Below are positions 34,959 through 43,381 of a stretch of DNA of 64,000 bases, piece after piece (position 1 is the stretch's first letter; each line of letters opens with the position of its first letter). The translations under genes and the position numbers were made by a program. This DNA is from Streptomyces sp. AC555_RSS877 (GTDB taxonomy: Bacteria; Actinomycetota; Actinomycetes; Streptomycetales; Streptomycetaceae): NCBI RefSeq assembly GCF_019049245.1, contig NZ_JAGMUK010000079.1, positions 143,479 to 207,478 on the forward strand, read 5' to 3'. The notes under the pieces are model-generated. The model ran no database searches. It was not told where the DNA came from and worked only from the letters and a program-made list of their open reading frames with translations.

Positions 34959-35780
34959 TCAGCCCCGCAGCTCCGCCAGCACCGCGTCCGTGAACACCGG
35001 CCACGCCTCGACGGCCCAGGGCCCGAACGCACGGTCGGCCAGGGCCACGCAGGCCACCCCCGCATCCGGGTCGGTCCACAGGAACGTACCCGACTGGCCG
35101 AAGTGACCGAAGGTCCGCGGCGAGGACGAAGCGCCCGTCCAGTGCGGCGACTTGCCGTCACGGATCTCGAAGCCGAGCCCCCAGTCGTTCGGGTTCTGGT
35201 GGCCGTACCCCGGCAGCACGCCCTTGGTGCCCGGGTACTGGACCGTCATCGCCTCGGCGACCGTTCGGGGGTCCAGCAGCCGCGGCGCCTGGACCTCCGC
35301 CGCGAACCGCGCGAGGTCGTCCACGGTGGAGACGCCGTCCTTGGCCGGGGAGCCGTCCAGAGTCGTCGAGACCATCCCCAGCGGCTCCAGCACCGCCTGC
35401 CGCAGGTACTCGGCGAACGGGATCTCCGTCGCCTTGGCGATGTGGTCCCCGAGCTGTTCGAACCCGGCGTTGGAGTACAGCCGCCGCTCCCCGGGCGTGG
35501 CGGTCACCCGGTGCTCGTCGAAGGCCAGCCCCGAGGTGTGCGCGAGCAGATGACGGACCGTGGCCCCGGGCGGCCCGGCCGGCTCGTCGATCTCGATCGC
35601 CCCCTCCTCGTACGCGACGAGGGCGGCGTACGCGGCGAGCGGCTTGGTGACCGAGGCCAGCGGGAACCGCCGCCCGACCGGGCCGTGGGCACCGAGGAGA
35701 GTCCCGTCAGCGCGTACGACGGCCGCAGCGGCGGCGGGAACCGGCCAGTTCTCGATCAGGGCAAGGCTCTGCAAGGACAT
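34959..35780 (-). CDS. Serine beta-lactamase-fold hydrolase
   Basis: 273 aa from ATG 35780 (MSLQSLALIENW). The frame runs 51 codons further upstream, but that part is translated MITE sequence. Beta-lactamase/PBP motifs: SVTK (Ser nucleophile, about 46-49), YSN in RRLYSNAGFEQL, and HFGQSGT as the KTG-like third element. No signal peptide. Related to class C-type esterases and DD-peptidase-like proteins. It is smaller than the paralogue at 18572. Function unknown beyond probable ester or amide hydrolysis. Confidence 0.85.
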   Translation of the reverse strand: MSLQSLALIENWPVPAAAAAVVRADGTLLGAHGPVGRRFPLASVTKPLAAYAALVAYEEGAIEIDEPAGPPGATVRHLLAHTSGLAFDEHRVTATPGERRLYSNAGFEQLGDHIAKATEIPFAEYLRQAVLEPLGMVSTTLDGSPAKDGVSTVDDLARFAAEVQAPRLLDPRTVAEAMTVQYPGTKGVLPGYGHQNPNDWGLGFEIRDGKSPHWTGASSSPRTFGHFGQSGTFLWTDPDAGVACVALADRAFGPWAVEAWPVFTDAVLAELRG

Positions 35781-35794
35781 GCCGTCGAGCCTAA

Positions 35795-35990
35795 GGGGTC
35801 CTTTCACTATGAGCGTCCGATCAGGTCGCGTGGTCTGGTGCCGTGCATCGCAAGGCGCCGGAGCGGCCGCGATGGGGGTCCCCCCGCGCGAGGTTGTTCG
35901 AGCGTGGGGGAGGAGCCACGTGGGCGTCGGCAACGCGGCGAGGTGCGGTGCCAGGCCGCGCGACCCGGACGGGCATAGTGAAAGGACCCC
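35795..35990. mobile_element. 196-bp MITE, copy A
   Basis: Perfect 17-bp terminal inverted repeats GGGGTCCTTTCACTATG (35795-35811) and CATAGTGAAAGGACCCC (35974-35990), flanked by the direct repeat TAA (35792-35794 and 35991-35993). Imperfect pairing extends about 45 bp further inward from both ends, so an RNA copy would form a long hairpin. No ORF. The TAA duplication is like that of IS5-family (IS427-type) elements, which may supply the transposase in trans. It sits between the frameshifted GNAT gene and the serine hydrolase gene, in the latter's promoter region. Confidence 0.85.
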
Positions 35991-35998
35991 TAAGCCGC

Positions 35999-36467
35999 TC
36001 AGAGCTTCAGCCCCATCGCGGGGTCCGGCTTGCGGACGAAGCCGAGGGCGGCGTGCAGCGGCTCGGCCTCCGCGGACGCGGTCAGCAGGACCTGGCCGGC
36101 GCCCCGCTCACGGAACCAGGCGAGCAGTTCCTCCATGCACGCGCGCGTACCCGCGGCGGCGGGCGTCCGGGTCGGTGGCGACGCTGAAGACGTACCCGCC
36201 GATCCCGCGCGGGTTGCCCGCCTTGCCGATCCGGTGGTCGAGGGTCCCGGCCACCAGCGCCAGCGCCCCCGGCCGCTCGGGATGGTCGACGACGAAGGCC
36301 GCGAAGTCCCCGTCGGGCTCGGCCGGCCGGGCCCGCAGCGCCGGCAGGCCCTCCACGTGCCATTCGGTGTCCCCGGCGTCCGGCCCGGACAGTGAATCGA
36401 TCATCACCTGGCGCAGACGCAGAACTTCCCCCGCGTCCTCGGTCGTGCCACGACGTACGATACTCAT
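35999..36467 (-). pseudogene. GNAT acetyltransferase gene with a frameshift in a GC repeat
   Basis: The ATG at 36467 opens MSIVRRGTTEDAGEVLRLRQVMIDSL and continues through the acetyl-CoA site FSVATDPDARRRGYA, then slips to RVHGGTARLVP and stops at 36108. In another frame the next bases read MEELLAWFRERGAGQVLLTASAEAEPLHAALGFVRKPDPAMGLKL and stop at 35999, an intact GNAT C-terminus. The shift lies in GCGCGCG near 36140; restoring two bases joins the halves into a normal 156-residue enzyme. Either a real 2-bp deletion or a sequencing error. Stop codon is 8 bp from the MITE end. Confidence 0.75.
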
Positions 36468-36528
36468 GCCCGCACGCCAGCCAGCCGGCCCGGGGAACGG
36501 CCTGCCGATTTCTTACCGGTACCGCTTG

Positions 36529-36546
36529 CTTGGAGTGCACTCCAAG
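36529..36546. promoter_or_regulatory. MerR operator
   Basis: Perfect 18-bp palindrome CTTGGAGTGCACTCCAAG, 18 bp upstream of the MerR start. A -35-like TTGCTT overlaps its left edge and a -10-like CTAGCG follows 19 bp later, the long spacer typical of MerR-activated promoters. Confidence 0.75.
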
Positions 36547-36563
36547 GCCCTAGCGTTGCGGTC

Positions 36564-37028
36564 ATGACGGTGATGGAAACCACGGGTACCAGGACCGACA
36601 GCTGTGCCGCCCCGGAGCACCGAAACGGTCGACGTCCGGACGGCCAGGACAGCTACACGATCAGCGAGGTCGTCGCGATCACCGGCCTGACCGCGCACAC
36701 CCTGCGCTGGTACGAGCGCATCGGCCTGATGCCGCACATCGACCGCTCGCACACCGGCCAGCGCCGCTACTGCAACCGCGACCTCGACTGGCTCGACCTC
36801 GTCGGCAAGCTCCGGCTGACCGGAATGCCGGTGGCGGACATGGTCCGCTACGCGGAACTGGTCCGCGAGGGCGACCACACCTACACCGACCGCTTCGAGC
36901 TGCTGAAGGAGACCCGCGAGGACGTCCTCGCCCGGATCGCGGAACTCCAGGACACGCTCGCGGTCCTCGACCGGAAGATCAATTTCTACGCGGACGCCGG
37001 GCGGGCCCTGGCGTCGGAGAGGTCCTGA
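36564..37028 (+). CDS. MerR-family transcriptional regulator
   Basis: 154 aa. The winged helix-turn-helix begins at about residue 30: YTISEVVAITGLTAHTLRWYERIGLMPHIDRSHTGQRRYCNRDLDWLDLV, followed by a long dimerisation helix (FELLKETREDVLARIAELQDTLAVLDRKINFY). No metal-binding Cys pair follows the helix, so it belongs to the YhdM/AdhR-like branch rather than the metal sensors. It is co-transcribed and coupled with the aldo/keto reductase gene (stop and start share one base). AdhR-type regulators answer to aldehydes, which fits the partner. Confidence 0.9.
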   Translation: MTVMETTGTRTDSCAAPEHRNGRRPDGQDSYTISEVVAITGLTAHTLRWYERIGLMPHIDRSHTGQRRYCNRDLDWLDLVGKLRLTGMPVADMVRYAELVREGDHTYTDRFELLKETREDVLARIAELQDTLAVLDRKINFYADAGRALASERS

Positions 37029-38044
37029 TGACGGACGGCAAGATCCCCGCGGCACGGCTCGGCGACGACGGCCCCGAGGTCGGCGTACAGGGTCTCGGCT
37101 GCATGGGCATGAGCTTCGCGTACGGCCCCACGGACGCCGGCGAGTCGCGGGCCACGCTGGAACGCGCCCTGGAGCTCGGCGTCACCCTGTACGACACCGC
37201 GGACGCTTACGGCGCGGGGGAGAACGAGAAGTTCCTCTCCCCCTTCTTCAAGGCACACCGCGACGAGGTGGTCATCGCCACCAAGTTCGCCCTGGCGATC
37301 CCCCCGGACGACCCGACCCGGCGCATCATCCGCAACGATCGGCCCTACATCCGCCAGGCCGTCGAGGCGAGCCTGGAGCGCCTGGACGTCGACGTGATCG
37401 ACCTCTACTACATGCACCGGCGCGATGTGAACGTGCCGATCGAGGACACCGTCGCCGCCATGGCCGAGCTGGTGCGCGAGGGCAAGGTCAAGCACCTCGG
37501 CCTGAGCGAGGTGACGGCCGCCGAGCTGCGCGCCGCGCAGGCCGTCCACCCGATCGCCGCCCTGCAGTCGGAGTGGTCCCTGTTCAGCCGGGACATCGAG
37601 GCGAGCGTGGTGCCGGCGGCCCGTGAGCTGGGCGTGGCCCTGGTGCCGTACTCCCCGCTCGGCCGCGGCTTCCTCACCGGCTCCTTCGCCAACGCCGACA
37701 AGGACCTCACCGCCGACGACTTCCGCCGCCAGCAGCCCCGCTTCACCGGCGAGAACGCCGCCGCCAACGTGGCCCTGCTGGAGCCGGTCCGCACGCTGGC
37801 CGAGGCCCACGGGGTGTCGCCGGGTCAGATAGCCCTGGCCTGGGTCCAGCAGCAGGCGTCGGTGCACGGCCTCCCGGTGATCCCGATCCCGGGCACGCGC
37901 AAGGTGAGCCGGATCGAGGAGAACACGGCGGCGACGAGGATCGAGCTGACGAAGGAGGAGCTGGCGCTCCTGGAGCCGATCGCGGCGAAGGTGGCCGGAG
38001 ACCGCTACGCGGACATGACGTTCACTTCTGCAGGCAGGGAGTAG
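37028..38044 (+). CDS. Aldo/keto reductase
   Basis: 338 aa NADPH-dependent (beta/alpha)8 barrel. GCMGMSFAYGPTD at the N-terminus, the catalytic tetrad Asp in LYDTADAYG, Tyr in the same segment, Lys in IATKFAL and His in YYMHRRD. The C-terminal IPGTRKVSRIEENTAA binds NADPH. It belongs to the AKR13-like/YhdN-type group. Start ATG 37028 overlaps the MerR stop (TGATG), so translation is coupled. Probably detoxifies reactive aldehydes under MerR control. Confidence 0.92.
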   Translation: MTDGKIPAARLGDDGPEVGVQGLGCMGMSFAYGPTDAGESRATLERALELGVTLYDTADAYGAGENEKFLSPFFKAHRDEVVIATKFALAIPPDDPTRRIIRNDRPYIRQAVEASLERLDVDVIDLYYMHRRDVNVPIEDTVAAMAELVREGKVKHLGLSEVTAAELRAAQAVHPIAALQSEWSLFSRDIEASVVPAARELGVALVPYSPLGRGFLTGSFANADKDLTADDFRRQQPRFTGENAAANVALLEPVRTLAEAHGVSPGQIALAWVQQQASVHGLPVIPIPGTRKVSRIEENTAATRIELTKEELALLEPIAAKVAGDRYADMTFTSAGRE

Positions 38045-38108
38045 AGCAACGCCCCAAGGGGCGCGGGGCGCGGCCGGCCACATCCGGCCCGCACCCGGCA
38101 ACGAACCC

Positions 38109-38984
38109 TCAAAGCTCAGCCAACAACTCGGCCTTCTTCACCGAGAACTCCTCGTCCGTCACCAGCCCCGCCTGATGCAACTCCCCGAGGTGCCGGATCC
38201 GCTCGGCGATGTCGGCAGGGTCCCGGCGCGGTATGGCCGCCGTCGGGACCGCCGGTACCGCGGAGCGGTTCCGGACCGCCGCCAGTACCGCCGCGGCGAA
38301 CGGCAACGACTCGTGGACGGGCCCGTATCCGAGCCCGAACACCACGGCGGCGGGATCCTGGTCGGCCGGCATCGGGGAAGCCTCCCCGCGCAGCAGCCGC
38401 AGATGCCCCTCGAACACTTCCGGTGACCGCCACTGAACCCCGGTCAGCTCGGACAGTGGGAAACTCTGGTCGCCGGCCTTCCACTTCGCCGACGACGCCC
38501 CGGTCCAGAACCACCGGAAGTGCACGGTCCGGCCGTCGAAGGACGCCTTCCCGTCGTACGCCTTGAACTGCAGCGGCACTTCGGGCGCCGGCACCAGGAA
38601 CCTGTCGGCCGGCCCCGTGTCCTGCTTCAGCTGCGCACGCAGCTCGTCGGCGTAGTACTCGGCGAGCGTCTCCTTCTCGGCGGGCAGCACCAGCCGGTAC
38701 GGATCGCACCCCTCCTTGAGCTGCCCCTCGGCCGCCTCCATCAACGGATCGGCGCCGGGGCGGGGTTCGGCGCGCAGGACCACCGTCCCGCGTTTGCCGG
38801 GCGTGAGCGTCACCCCGGCGAGCGCGTCGAGAGGGACACGTCGTTCCCCCAGCGCCTGGAAGAGCTTGGGTGTTCGCATCCCCCGTTCGTAGCGGATGAG
38901 CATGGAGTCGGACTCGAACTCCCAGACGGCATGAAATCCGGCCAGTACGTCACCCATGCGGCTCATCGTATGCGGCACGAGCAT
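38109..38984 (-). CDS. DUF4429 protein with SHOCT-like C-terminus
   Basis: 291 aa if started at ATG 38984, which has GGAGGGG six bases upstream; an in-frame ATG at 38957 (MGDVLAGFHAVWEF) starts closer to the family consensus. Two repeated DUF4429 halves: GFHAVWEFESDSMLIRYERG...LAGVTLTPGKRG and LQFKAYDGKASFDGRTVHFRWFW...LTGVQWRSP. Each half resembles a PH-like beta barrel. The last 35 residues (DPADIAERIRHLGELHQAGLVTDEEFSVKKAELLAEL) are a SHOCT-type short helical module. The function is unknown; the family is common in Streptomyces. Confidence 0.85.
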   Translation of the reverse strand: MLVPHTMSRMGDVLAGFHAVWEFESDSMLIRYERGMRTPKLFQALGERRVPLDALAGVTLTPGKRGTVVLRAEPRPGADPLMEAAEGQLKEGCDPYRLVLPAEKETLAEYYADELRAQLKQDTGPADRFLVPAPEVPLQFKAYDGKASFDGRTVHFRWFWTGASSAKWKAGDQSFPLSELTGVQWRSPEVFEGHLRLLRGEASPMPADQDPAAVVFGLGYGPVHESLPFAAAVLAAVRNRSAVPAVPTAAIPRRDPADIAERIRHLGELHQAGLVTDEEFSVKKAELLAEL

Positions 38985-39023
38985 CTTCGTCCCCTCCCCG
39001 TGCAAACCGCGATTCCTTCTTCT

Positions 39024-40244
39024 CTACGCGCGTCCGGCCGGCGCCGTCGCGGACAAACCCGTCCGGCAGGCTTCGGTATCGCCCGCGCAGTGCACCGAGC
39101 GGTATGCGCCAATGCCGATCTCGGCGAAGTTCAGCAGGCTCTCCGTGCCCGGCTCGAAATAGCCGCTGTGCCCGTCCGCGCCCCGCGCCGACAGCACGCG
39201 GGCACCGAACGCGGCGGACATTGGGTCCGCCCCGTGACCGAGCCCTCCGACCTCCAGGTAGGGCACGTCCTGCACCCAGTCCTCGGCGTCCCGCATCGCC
39301 CACACCTGGGCGGAGGTGCGGAGCTGGGACGCCTTCGCGACCCGCATCCCGGGGCTGCCGGCCACCGCTATGTCGGCCACCCGGTCCGGCAGTGTGTGCG
39401 CGGCGAGGCCGCACAGCACGGAGCCGTAGCTGTGGCAGAACAGGGAGACGGGGGCGCCGCCGGGCAGGGCGCGCACCAGCGCGTTCAGCCGGATCGCGCC
39501 GTCCGCCGCGCGCATCGCGGTGGCCGAGTCGATGCCGAGTCCGTTGGGCGAGGTGTAGTCGGCCCAGGCGATGACGGCCGTGCGCGTCGACGGGCTCGCC
39601 GTGCGCTCGGCCTGGTACAGGGCCGTGGCCATGCCGACCGGCGCGGAGTACTGGCGGGAGGTGCGCTGGAAGGTGAGAAGGTCGGTGTCGACGCCGGGGA
39701 CGACGACCGAGACCCGCTCCGCCGTGTCCAGATCGCCGAAGACCTCGGCGACCCGCCCGGAGCCGTCGGGGTTGAAGGCGAGGATGTGGCGGCTCTTGCT
39801 CATCAGCGAGACGTAGCGGTGCATGCGCCGCCCGGCTTCCCGCTGGCCGTCCGGGGTGAGCCGTACGTCGTGCATGCGGGTGAGCTCCACCTTGCGGGCC
39901 TGCCCGAGCGCGATGCGGTTGGCGCGGTAACGCAGCTCCACGGGGGCGCCGTTCATGTTGCCCACGGCGAGCGGATAGCGCCGGGCGAGGCCGGTGCGCT
40001 GCTGCGGGGTGAGCGAGGCGAAGAACCGGGCGAGACGGTGGGGGGACGTCTCCTGCGGGTCCGGGAGCCGGTGCCCGGCGACGCGGCCGTGCTCCCACTC
40101 GGAGAGCGAGGTCTGCAGCGCGGTGGAGCTTCGCTGGCTGCGCAGTGCGGTCCAGCCGGTGGTGGCCAGCATCACGAACACCACGGCCAGCGCGAGCAGT
40201 GCGCGCCAGACGTTCAGTTGCGGAGAGGTGTCGAAGGAAGTCAC
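39024..40244 (-). CDS. Membrane-anchored DUF1023-type alpha/beta hydrolase
   Basis: 406 aa. One N-terminal transmembrane segment (WRALLALAVVFVMLATTGW, about 13-31) anchors it with the enzyme outside. The catalytic domain carries the nucleophile elbow CHSYGSVLCG, the DUF1023 VSVVVPGVDTDLLTF strand, a later Asp, and the His region ARGADGHSGYFEPGTESL. DUF1023 proteins are actinobacterial alpha/beta hydrolases of unknown substrate. It lies 40 bp from the DUF4429 gene on the same strand. Confidence 0.88.
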   Translation of the reverse strand: MTSFDTSPQLNVWRALLALAVVFVMLATTGWTALRSQRSSTALQTSLSEWEHGRVAGHRLPDPQETSPHRLARFFASLTPQQRTGLARRYPLAVGNMNGAPVELRYRANRIALGQARKVELTRMHDVRLTPDGQREAGRRMHRYVSLMSKSRHILAFNPDGSGRVAEVFGDLDTAERVSVVVPGVDTDLLTFQRTSRQYSAPVGMATALYQAERTASPSTRTAVIAWADYTSPNGLGIDSATAMRAADGAIRLNALVRALPGGAPVSLFCHSYGSVLCGLAAHTLPDRVADIAVAGSPGMRVAKASQLRTSAQVWAMRDAEDWVQDVPYLEVGGLGHGADPMSAAFGARVLSARGADGHSGYFEPGTESLLNFAEIGIGAYRSVHCAGDTEACRTGLSATAPAGRA

Positions 40245-40344
40245 TGAAAGGACACACTAGGAGAACGACTGGGTCTCGCGTTAACCAAGTGGCGTGAATC
40301 ACGTTTGGACAAACAGGGCCCTTCGGGGCATAGTGCGGGCGTCT

Positions 40345-40986
40345 TCAGGCCGTTCGCCAGTTTCCGGTCAGTGCGGGGCCCACCTGTTCGAGATACGCGA
40401 CCGTCAACGACCGCATCGCGTCGAGGCTGAAATCCTCGCCGGTGCTCCACTGCCGTTCCGTCACCCTGATCACCGCGCTGAAGACGGCCACCGTCAGCCG
40501 GGGGCGGGGGTCGGTGTCCACGTCGAGGCCTTCGCGCTCGGCCAGCACCCGCGCGATGGTCTCCTCGGCCTCTGCGGAGCGACGCAGATGGGCGGCGAGC
40601 AGGATGGGCGTCGACTCGATCACCCGGTACATGCGCAGATGCAGCTCCACCGGTACGACGGACTCGACGATCTCGTTGAGCGTGTCCCAGCCCTCCAGGA
40701 CCGCCTGCCGCAGCGCTTCCATCGGAGCCTCGTGCGCCGGACGCTCGCGCACCGACTCGACGAAGCGTTCCACCGTCATCTCCTGGACGGCGAGCGCGGC
40801 CTCCTCCTTGTTCGCGAAGTAGCGGAAGAAGGTGCGCTGCGAGACGTCGACCGCCTCCGTGATGTCGTCGACCGTCGTCTGCTCGTAGCCGCGGCAGGTG
40901 AACAGTTCGTGGGCGGCCCGGATCAGCGCGTCGCGGGTGCGCTGCTTCTTGCGCTCGCGCAGTCCCGGCCGTGACGCCGTGGTCAT
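40345..40986 (-). CDS. TetR-family repressor of the adjacent efflux gene
   Basis: 213 aa. HTH: RDALIRAAHELFTCRGYEQTTVDDITEAVDVSQRTFFRYFANKEEAAL, with the TFFRYF recognition helix common in actinobacterial AcrR-type proteins. Divergent from an MFS drug-efflux gene, 91 bp between starts, with dyads in the gap. This is the usual layout for self- and pump-repression relieved by the pump's substrate. Confidence 0.92.
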   Translation of the reverse strand: MTTASRPGLRERKKQRTRDALIRAAHELFTCRGYEQTTVDDITEAVDVSQRTFFRYFANKEEAALAVQEMTVERFVESVRERPAHEAPMEALRQAVLEGWDTLNEIVESVVPVELHLRMYRVIESTPILLAAHLRRSAEAEETIARVLAEREGLDVDTDPRPRLTVAVFSAVIRVTERQWSTGEDFSLDAMRSLTVAYLEQVGPALTGNWRTA

Positions 40987-41007
40987 GGGCCACTCCTTGT
41001 GGATATC

Positions 41008-41069
41008 ACTGTCCTGACAGTTACCGACTTGTGAATTGGTTTGTCAATTGTCAGTGGCTGTCATTAGCC
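41008..41069. promoter_or_regulatory. TetR/MFS divergent operator and leaderless MFS promoter
   Basis: ACTGTCCTGACAGT (41008-41021) is a perfect 6-bp-arm dyad. TGTCA half-sites recur at 41042-41046, 41049-41053 and 41059-41063. TTGTCA (41041-41046) and TTAGCC (41064-41069) are spaced 17 bp and fit -35/-10 boxes; transcription would start at or next to the ATG at 41078, which has no Shine-Dalgarno. Confidence 0.6.
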
Positions 41070-41077
41070 TCGCACGC

Positions 41078-42697
41078 ATGACTAGTCAGACCACCATCGA
41101 CGCGACGGGGCCGGGGGACAAGGCGCCAACACCCCCGTCGGACCGGTCGCCTGCCAGCGGGCTGCGCGGCCACCCCTGGTTCACCCTCATAACCGTGGCC
41201 GTCGGGGTCATGATGGTGGCCCTGGACGGCACCATCGTGGCCATCGCCAACCCGGCCATCCAGTCGGACCTGAAGGCGAGCTTCGCCGACGTCCAGTGGA
41301 TCACCAACGGCTACTTCCTCGCCCTCGCGGTCTGCCTGATCACCGCGGGCAAGCTCGGTGACCGCTTCGGCCACCGCCAGACCTTCCTGATCGGCGTGGT
41401 CGGCTTCGCCGCCGCCTCGGGCGCGATCGGCATGTCCGACAGCATCGCGCTGGTCATCACCTTCCGGGTCCTGCAGGGCCTGTTCGGCGCCCTGCTGATG
41501 CCGGCCGCGCTCGGCCTGCTGCGCGCGACCTTCCCGGCCGAGAAGCTCAACATGGCCATCGGCATCTGGGGCATGGTCATCGGCGCCTCCACCGCGGGCG
41601 GCCCGATCCTCGGCGGCGTCCTGGTCGAGCACGTCAACTGGCAGTCGGTGTTCTTCATCAACGTGCCGGTCGGCATCCTCGCCGTCGCCCTCGGCGTGGT
41701 GATGCTGGTCGACCACCGTGCCGAGAACGCCCCGCGCTCCTTCGACATCCTGGGTATCGCCCTGTTGTCGGCGGCCATGTTCTGCCTGGTGTGGGCGCTC
41801 ATCAAGGCCCCGGAATGGGGTTGGGGTTCCGGCACGACCTGGACCTTCCTCCTCGCCGCCGTCGTCGGCTTCGCGGTCTTCGCCTTCTGGGAGACGAAGG
41901 TCAAGGAGCCGCTGATCCCGCTGGCGCTGTTCCGCTCGGTTCCGCTGTCGGCGGGTGTCGTCCTCATGGTCCTCATGGCGATCGCCTTCATGGGCGGCCT
42001 GTTCTTCGTCACCTTCTATCTGCAGAACGTGCACGGTATGGGCCCGATCGACGCGGGTCTGCACCTGCTTCCGCTCACCGGGATGATGATCGTCGGCTCC
42101 CCGCTGGCGGGCGCGATGATCACCAAGCTGGGCCCGCGCGTCCCGCTGGCCGGCGGCATGGCAGCCGTGGCGATCGCCATGTTCGGGATGTCCACGCTGG
42201 AGACGGACACCGGCAGCGCCGTCATGTCCCTCTGGTTCGCCCTGCTGGGACTCGGACTCGCGCCCGTCATGGTTGGCGCCACCGAAGTCATCGTCGGCAA
42301 CGCCCCGATGGAGCTCTCCGGTGTCGCCGGCGGACTCCAGCAGGCGGCGATGCAGATCGGCGGCAGCCTCGGTACGGCCGTCCTCGGCGCCGTGATGGCC
42401 TCCAAGGTGGACAGCGACCTCGCGGGCAACTGGAAGGACGCGGGGCTCCCTGAGCTCACGCCGACCCAGCTCGACCAGGCCGCGGAAGCGGTCCAGGTCG
42501 GTGTCCCCCCGGTCGCCAAGGGCACGCCGGAGGCGATCGCCACGAAGATCGCCGACGTGGCGCACGACACCTTCATCTCCGGCATGAGCCTGGCGTCCCT
42601 GGTCGCCGCCGGAGTCGCCGTCGTCGCCGTCCTGGTCGCACTGCTCACCAAGCGAGGTCAGAACGCGGAGGCGGGCGCGGGCGTCGGACACATCTGA
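41078..42697 (+). CDS. MFS drug transporter, DHA2 (14-helix) family
   Basis: 539 aa with 14 predicted transmembrane helices. Motif A-like GKLGDRFGHRQTFLIG follows helix 2, and the motif C-like MVIGASTAGGPILGGVLVEHVNWQSVFFINVPVG marks a proton antiporter. The DHA2 opening VMMVALDGTIVAIANPAIQ is present. Close to EmrB/QacA-type multidrug exporters. Controlled by the divergent TetR gene. Substrate not predictable. Confidence 0.93.
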   Translation: MTSQTTIDATGPGDKAPTPPSDRSPASGLRGHPWFTLITVAVGVMMVALDGTIVAIANPAIQSDLKASFADVQWITNGYFLALAVCLITAGKLGDRFGHRQTFLIGVVGFAAASGAIGMSDSIALVITFRVLQGLFGALLMPAALGLLRATFPAEKLNMAIGIWGMVIGASTAGGPILGGVLVEHVNWQSVFFINVPVGILAVALGVVMLVDHRAENAPRSFDILGIALLSAAMFCLVWALIKAPEWGWGSGTTWTFLLAAVVGFAVFAFWETKVKEPLIPLALFRSVPLSAGVVLMVLMAIAFMGGLFFVTFYLQNVHGMGPIDAGLHLLPLTGMMIVGSPLAGAMITKLGPRVPLAGGMAAVAIAMFGMSTLETDTGSAVMSLWFALLGLGLAPVMVGATEVIVGNAPMELSGVAGGLQQAAMQIGGSLGTAVLGAVMASKVDSDLAGNWKDAGLPELTPTQLDQAAEAVQVGVPPVAKGTPEAIATKIADVAHDTFISGMSLASLVAAGVAVVAVLVALLTKRGQNAEAGAGVGHI

Positions 42698-43007
42698 CAA
42701 CCCGGCGAGGAATAGCCGGAGTTCACCTATCAGGGTGACACCGCTAAAGATTCCTCGCACCCGGTACGCGCCGCGGGCCACAGTGGGTCAGGTCCTCAGT
42801 ACGGCATGTTCCCCAGGCAAGTTCGGGACGTTCGTACGACGAATGAGGGCGACCGGATCTGCGGCGCGCTGCCGGAGGGGGGCGGCGCGCCGCAAGGCCG
42901 GAGTCGAACCGGCAGCAAGTGCGGGGGATTAGGAACTCAGCCCGGGGTACCCGCTTCTACGAACCCGAGAACGACCCGAATTCACCGAGGGGTTCTGGGA
43001 GTTGATG
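42698..43007. other. 310-bp intergenic region with hairpins and a tRNA B-box-like site
   Basis: No gene is supported. On the minus strand, GCCGGTTCGACTCCGGC (42896-42912) matches a tRNA T-arm exactly, but the partner 5' acceptor CCGCAAG is missing within 120 nt, so no full tRNA folds. GC palindromes (GGCGCGCC) lie next to it. AT-richer DNA with AGGGTGACACC at about 42734 may be the MFS gene's 3' trailer. Confidence 0.4.
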
Positions 43008-43313
43008 ATGGCGGGCTTCGGACAAGGAACGCGCAGGCACCCCCGTTCACGTAGCCGGACGTGGTCACGGAGCGGGCCGGATCGCGCGACGCTCGGAATC
43101 ATCGGAGTCATCTGCGCGATCGCCGGATTCTTCGTGCTGGGGATCATCCTCGGCCCCGTCGCGATCGTGTGCGGATGGCTCGCCATGGGCCGCAGCTGGG
43201 CGGGCAGTCGCCCCGTCCCGGCCCTGGTCGCCCTCGTACTGGGCGCCATCGACACGCTCCTGGCCGTCATCTGGCTGGCCGGAGCGGCAACCCCGGGCAG
43301 CGGGATGTTCTGA
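43008..43313 (+). CDS. DUF4190 small membrane protein
   Basis: 101 aa from ATG 43008, six bases after GGGAG; ATG 43005 and TTG 43002 are alternative starts. A basic N-terminus (RRHPRSRSRTWSRSG) is followed by two transmembrane segments (ATLGIIGVICAIAGFFVLGIILGPVAIVCGWLAMG and PALVALVLGAIDTLLAVIWLAGAA). This matches DUF4190, short two-helix proteins of unknown function frequent in actinobacteria. A terminator follows. Confidence 0.8.
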   Translation: MAGFGQGTRRHPRSRSRTWSRSGPDRATLGIIGVICAIAGFFVLGIILGPVAIVCGWLAMGRSWAGSRPVPALVALVLGAIDTLLAVIWLAGAATPGSGMF

Positions 43314-43332
43314 CCCGGGGCGAGTGAGGGAA

Positions 43333-43360
43333 GGGCCCCCGGTGGGACGACCGGGGGCCC
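43333..43360. terminator. Bidirectional terminator between the DUF4190 and channel genes
   Basis: 11-bp stem GGGCCCCCGGT/ACCGGGGGCCC, loop GGGACG, between convergent genes. Confidence 0.85.
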
Positions 43361-43381
43361 GCCTTCATGTCCGGACCCGGC

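Noticed and set aside
35781..35933. Longer start for the serine hydrolase
   Set aside because: The extra 51 codons are MITE sequence; similar frames appear in copy B with no gene attached.
42890..42990. Complete tRNA gene
   Set aside because: No 5' acceptor strand or D arm can be paired; only the T arm fits.
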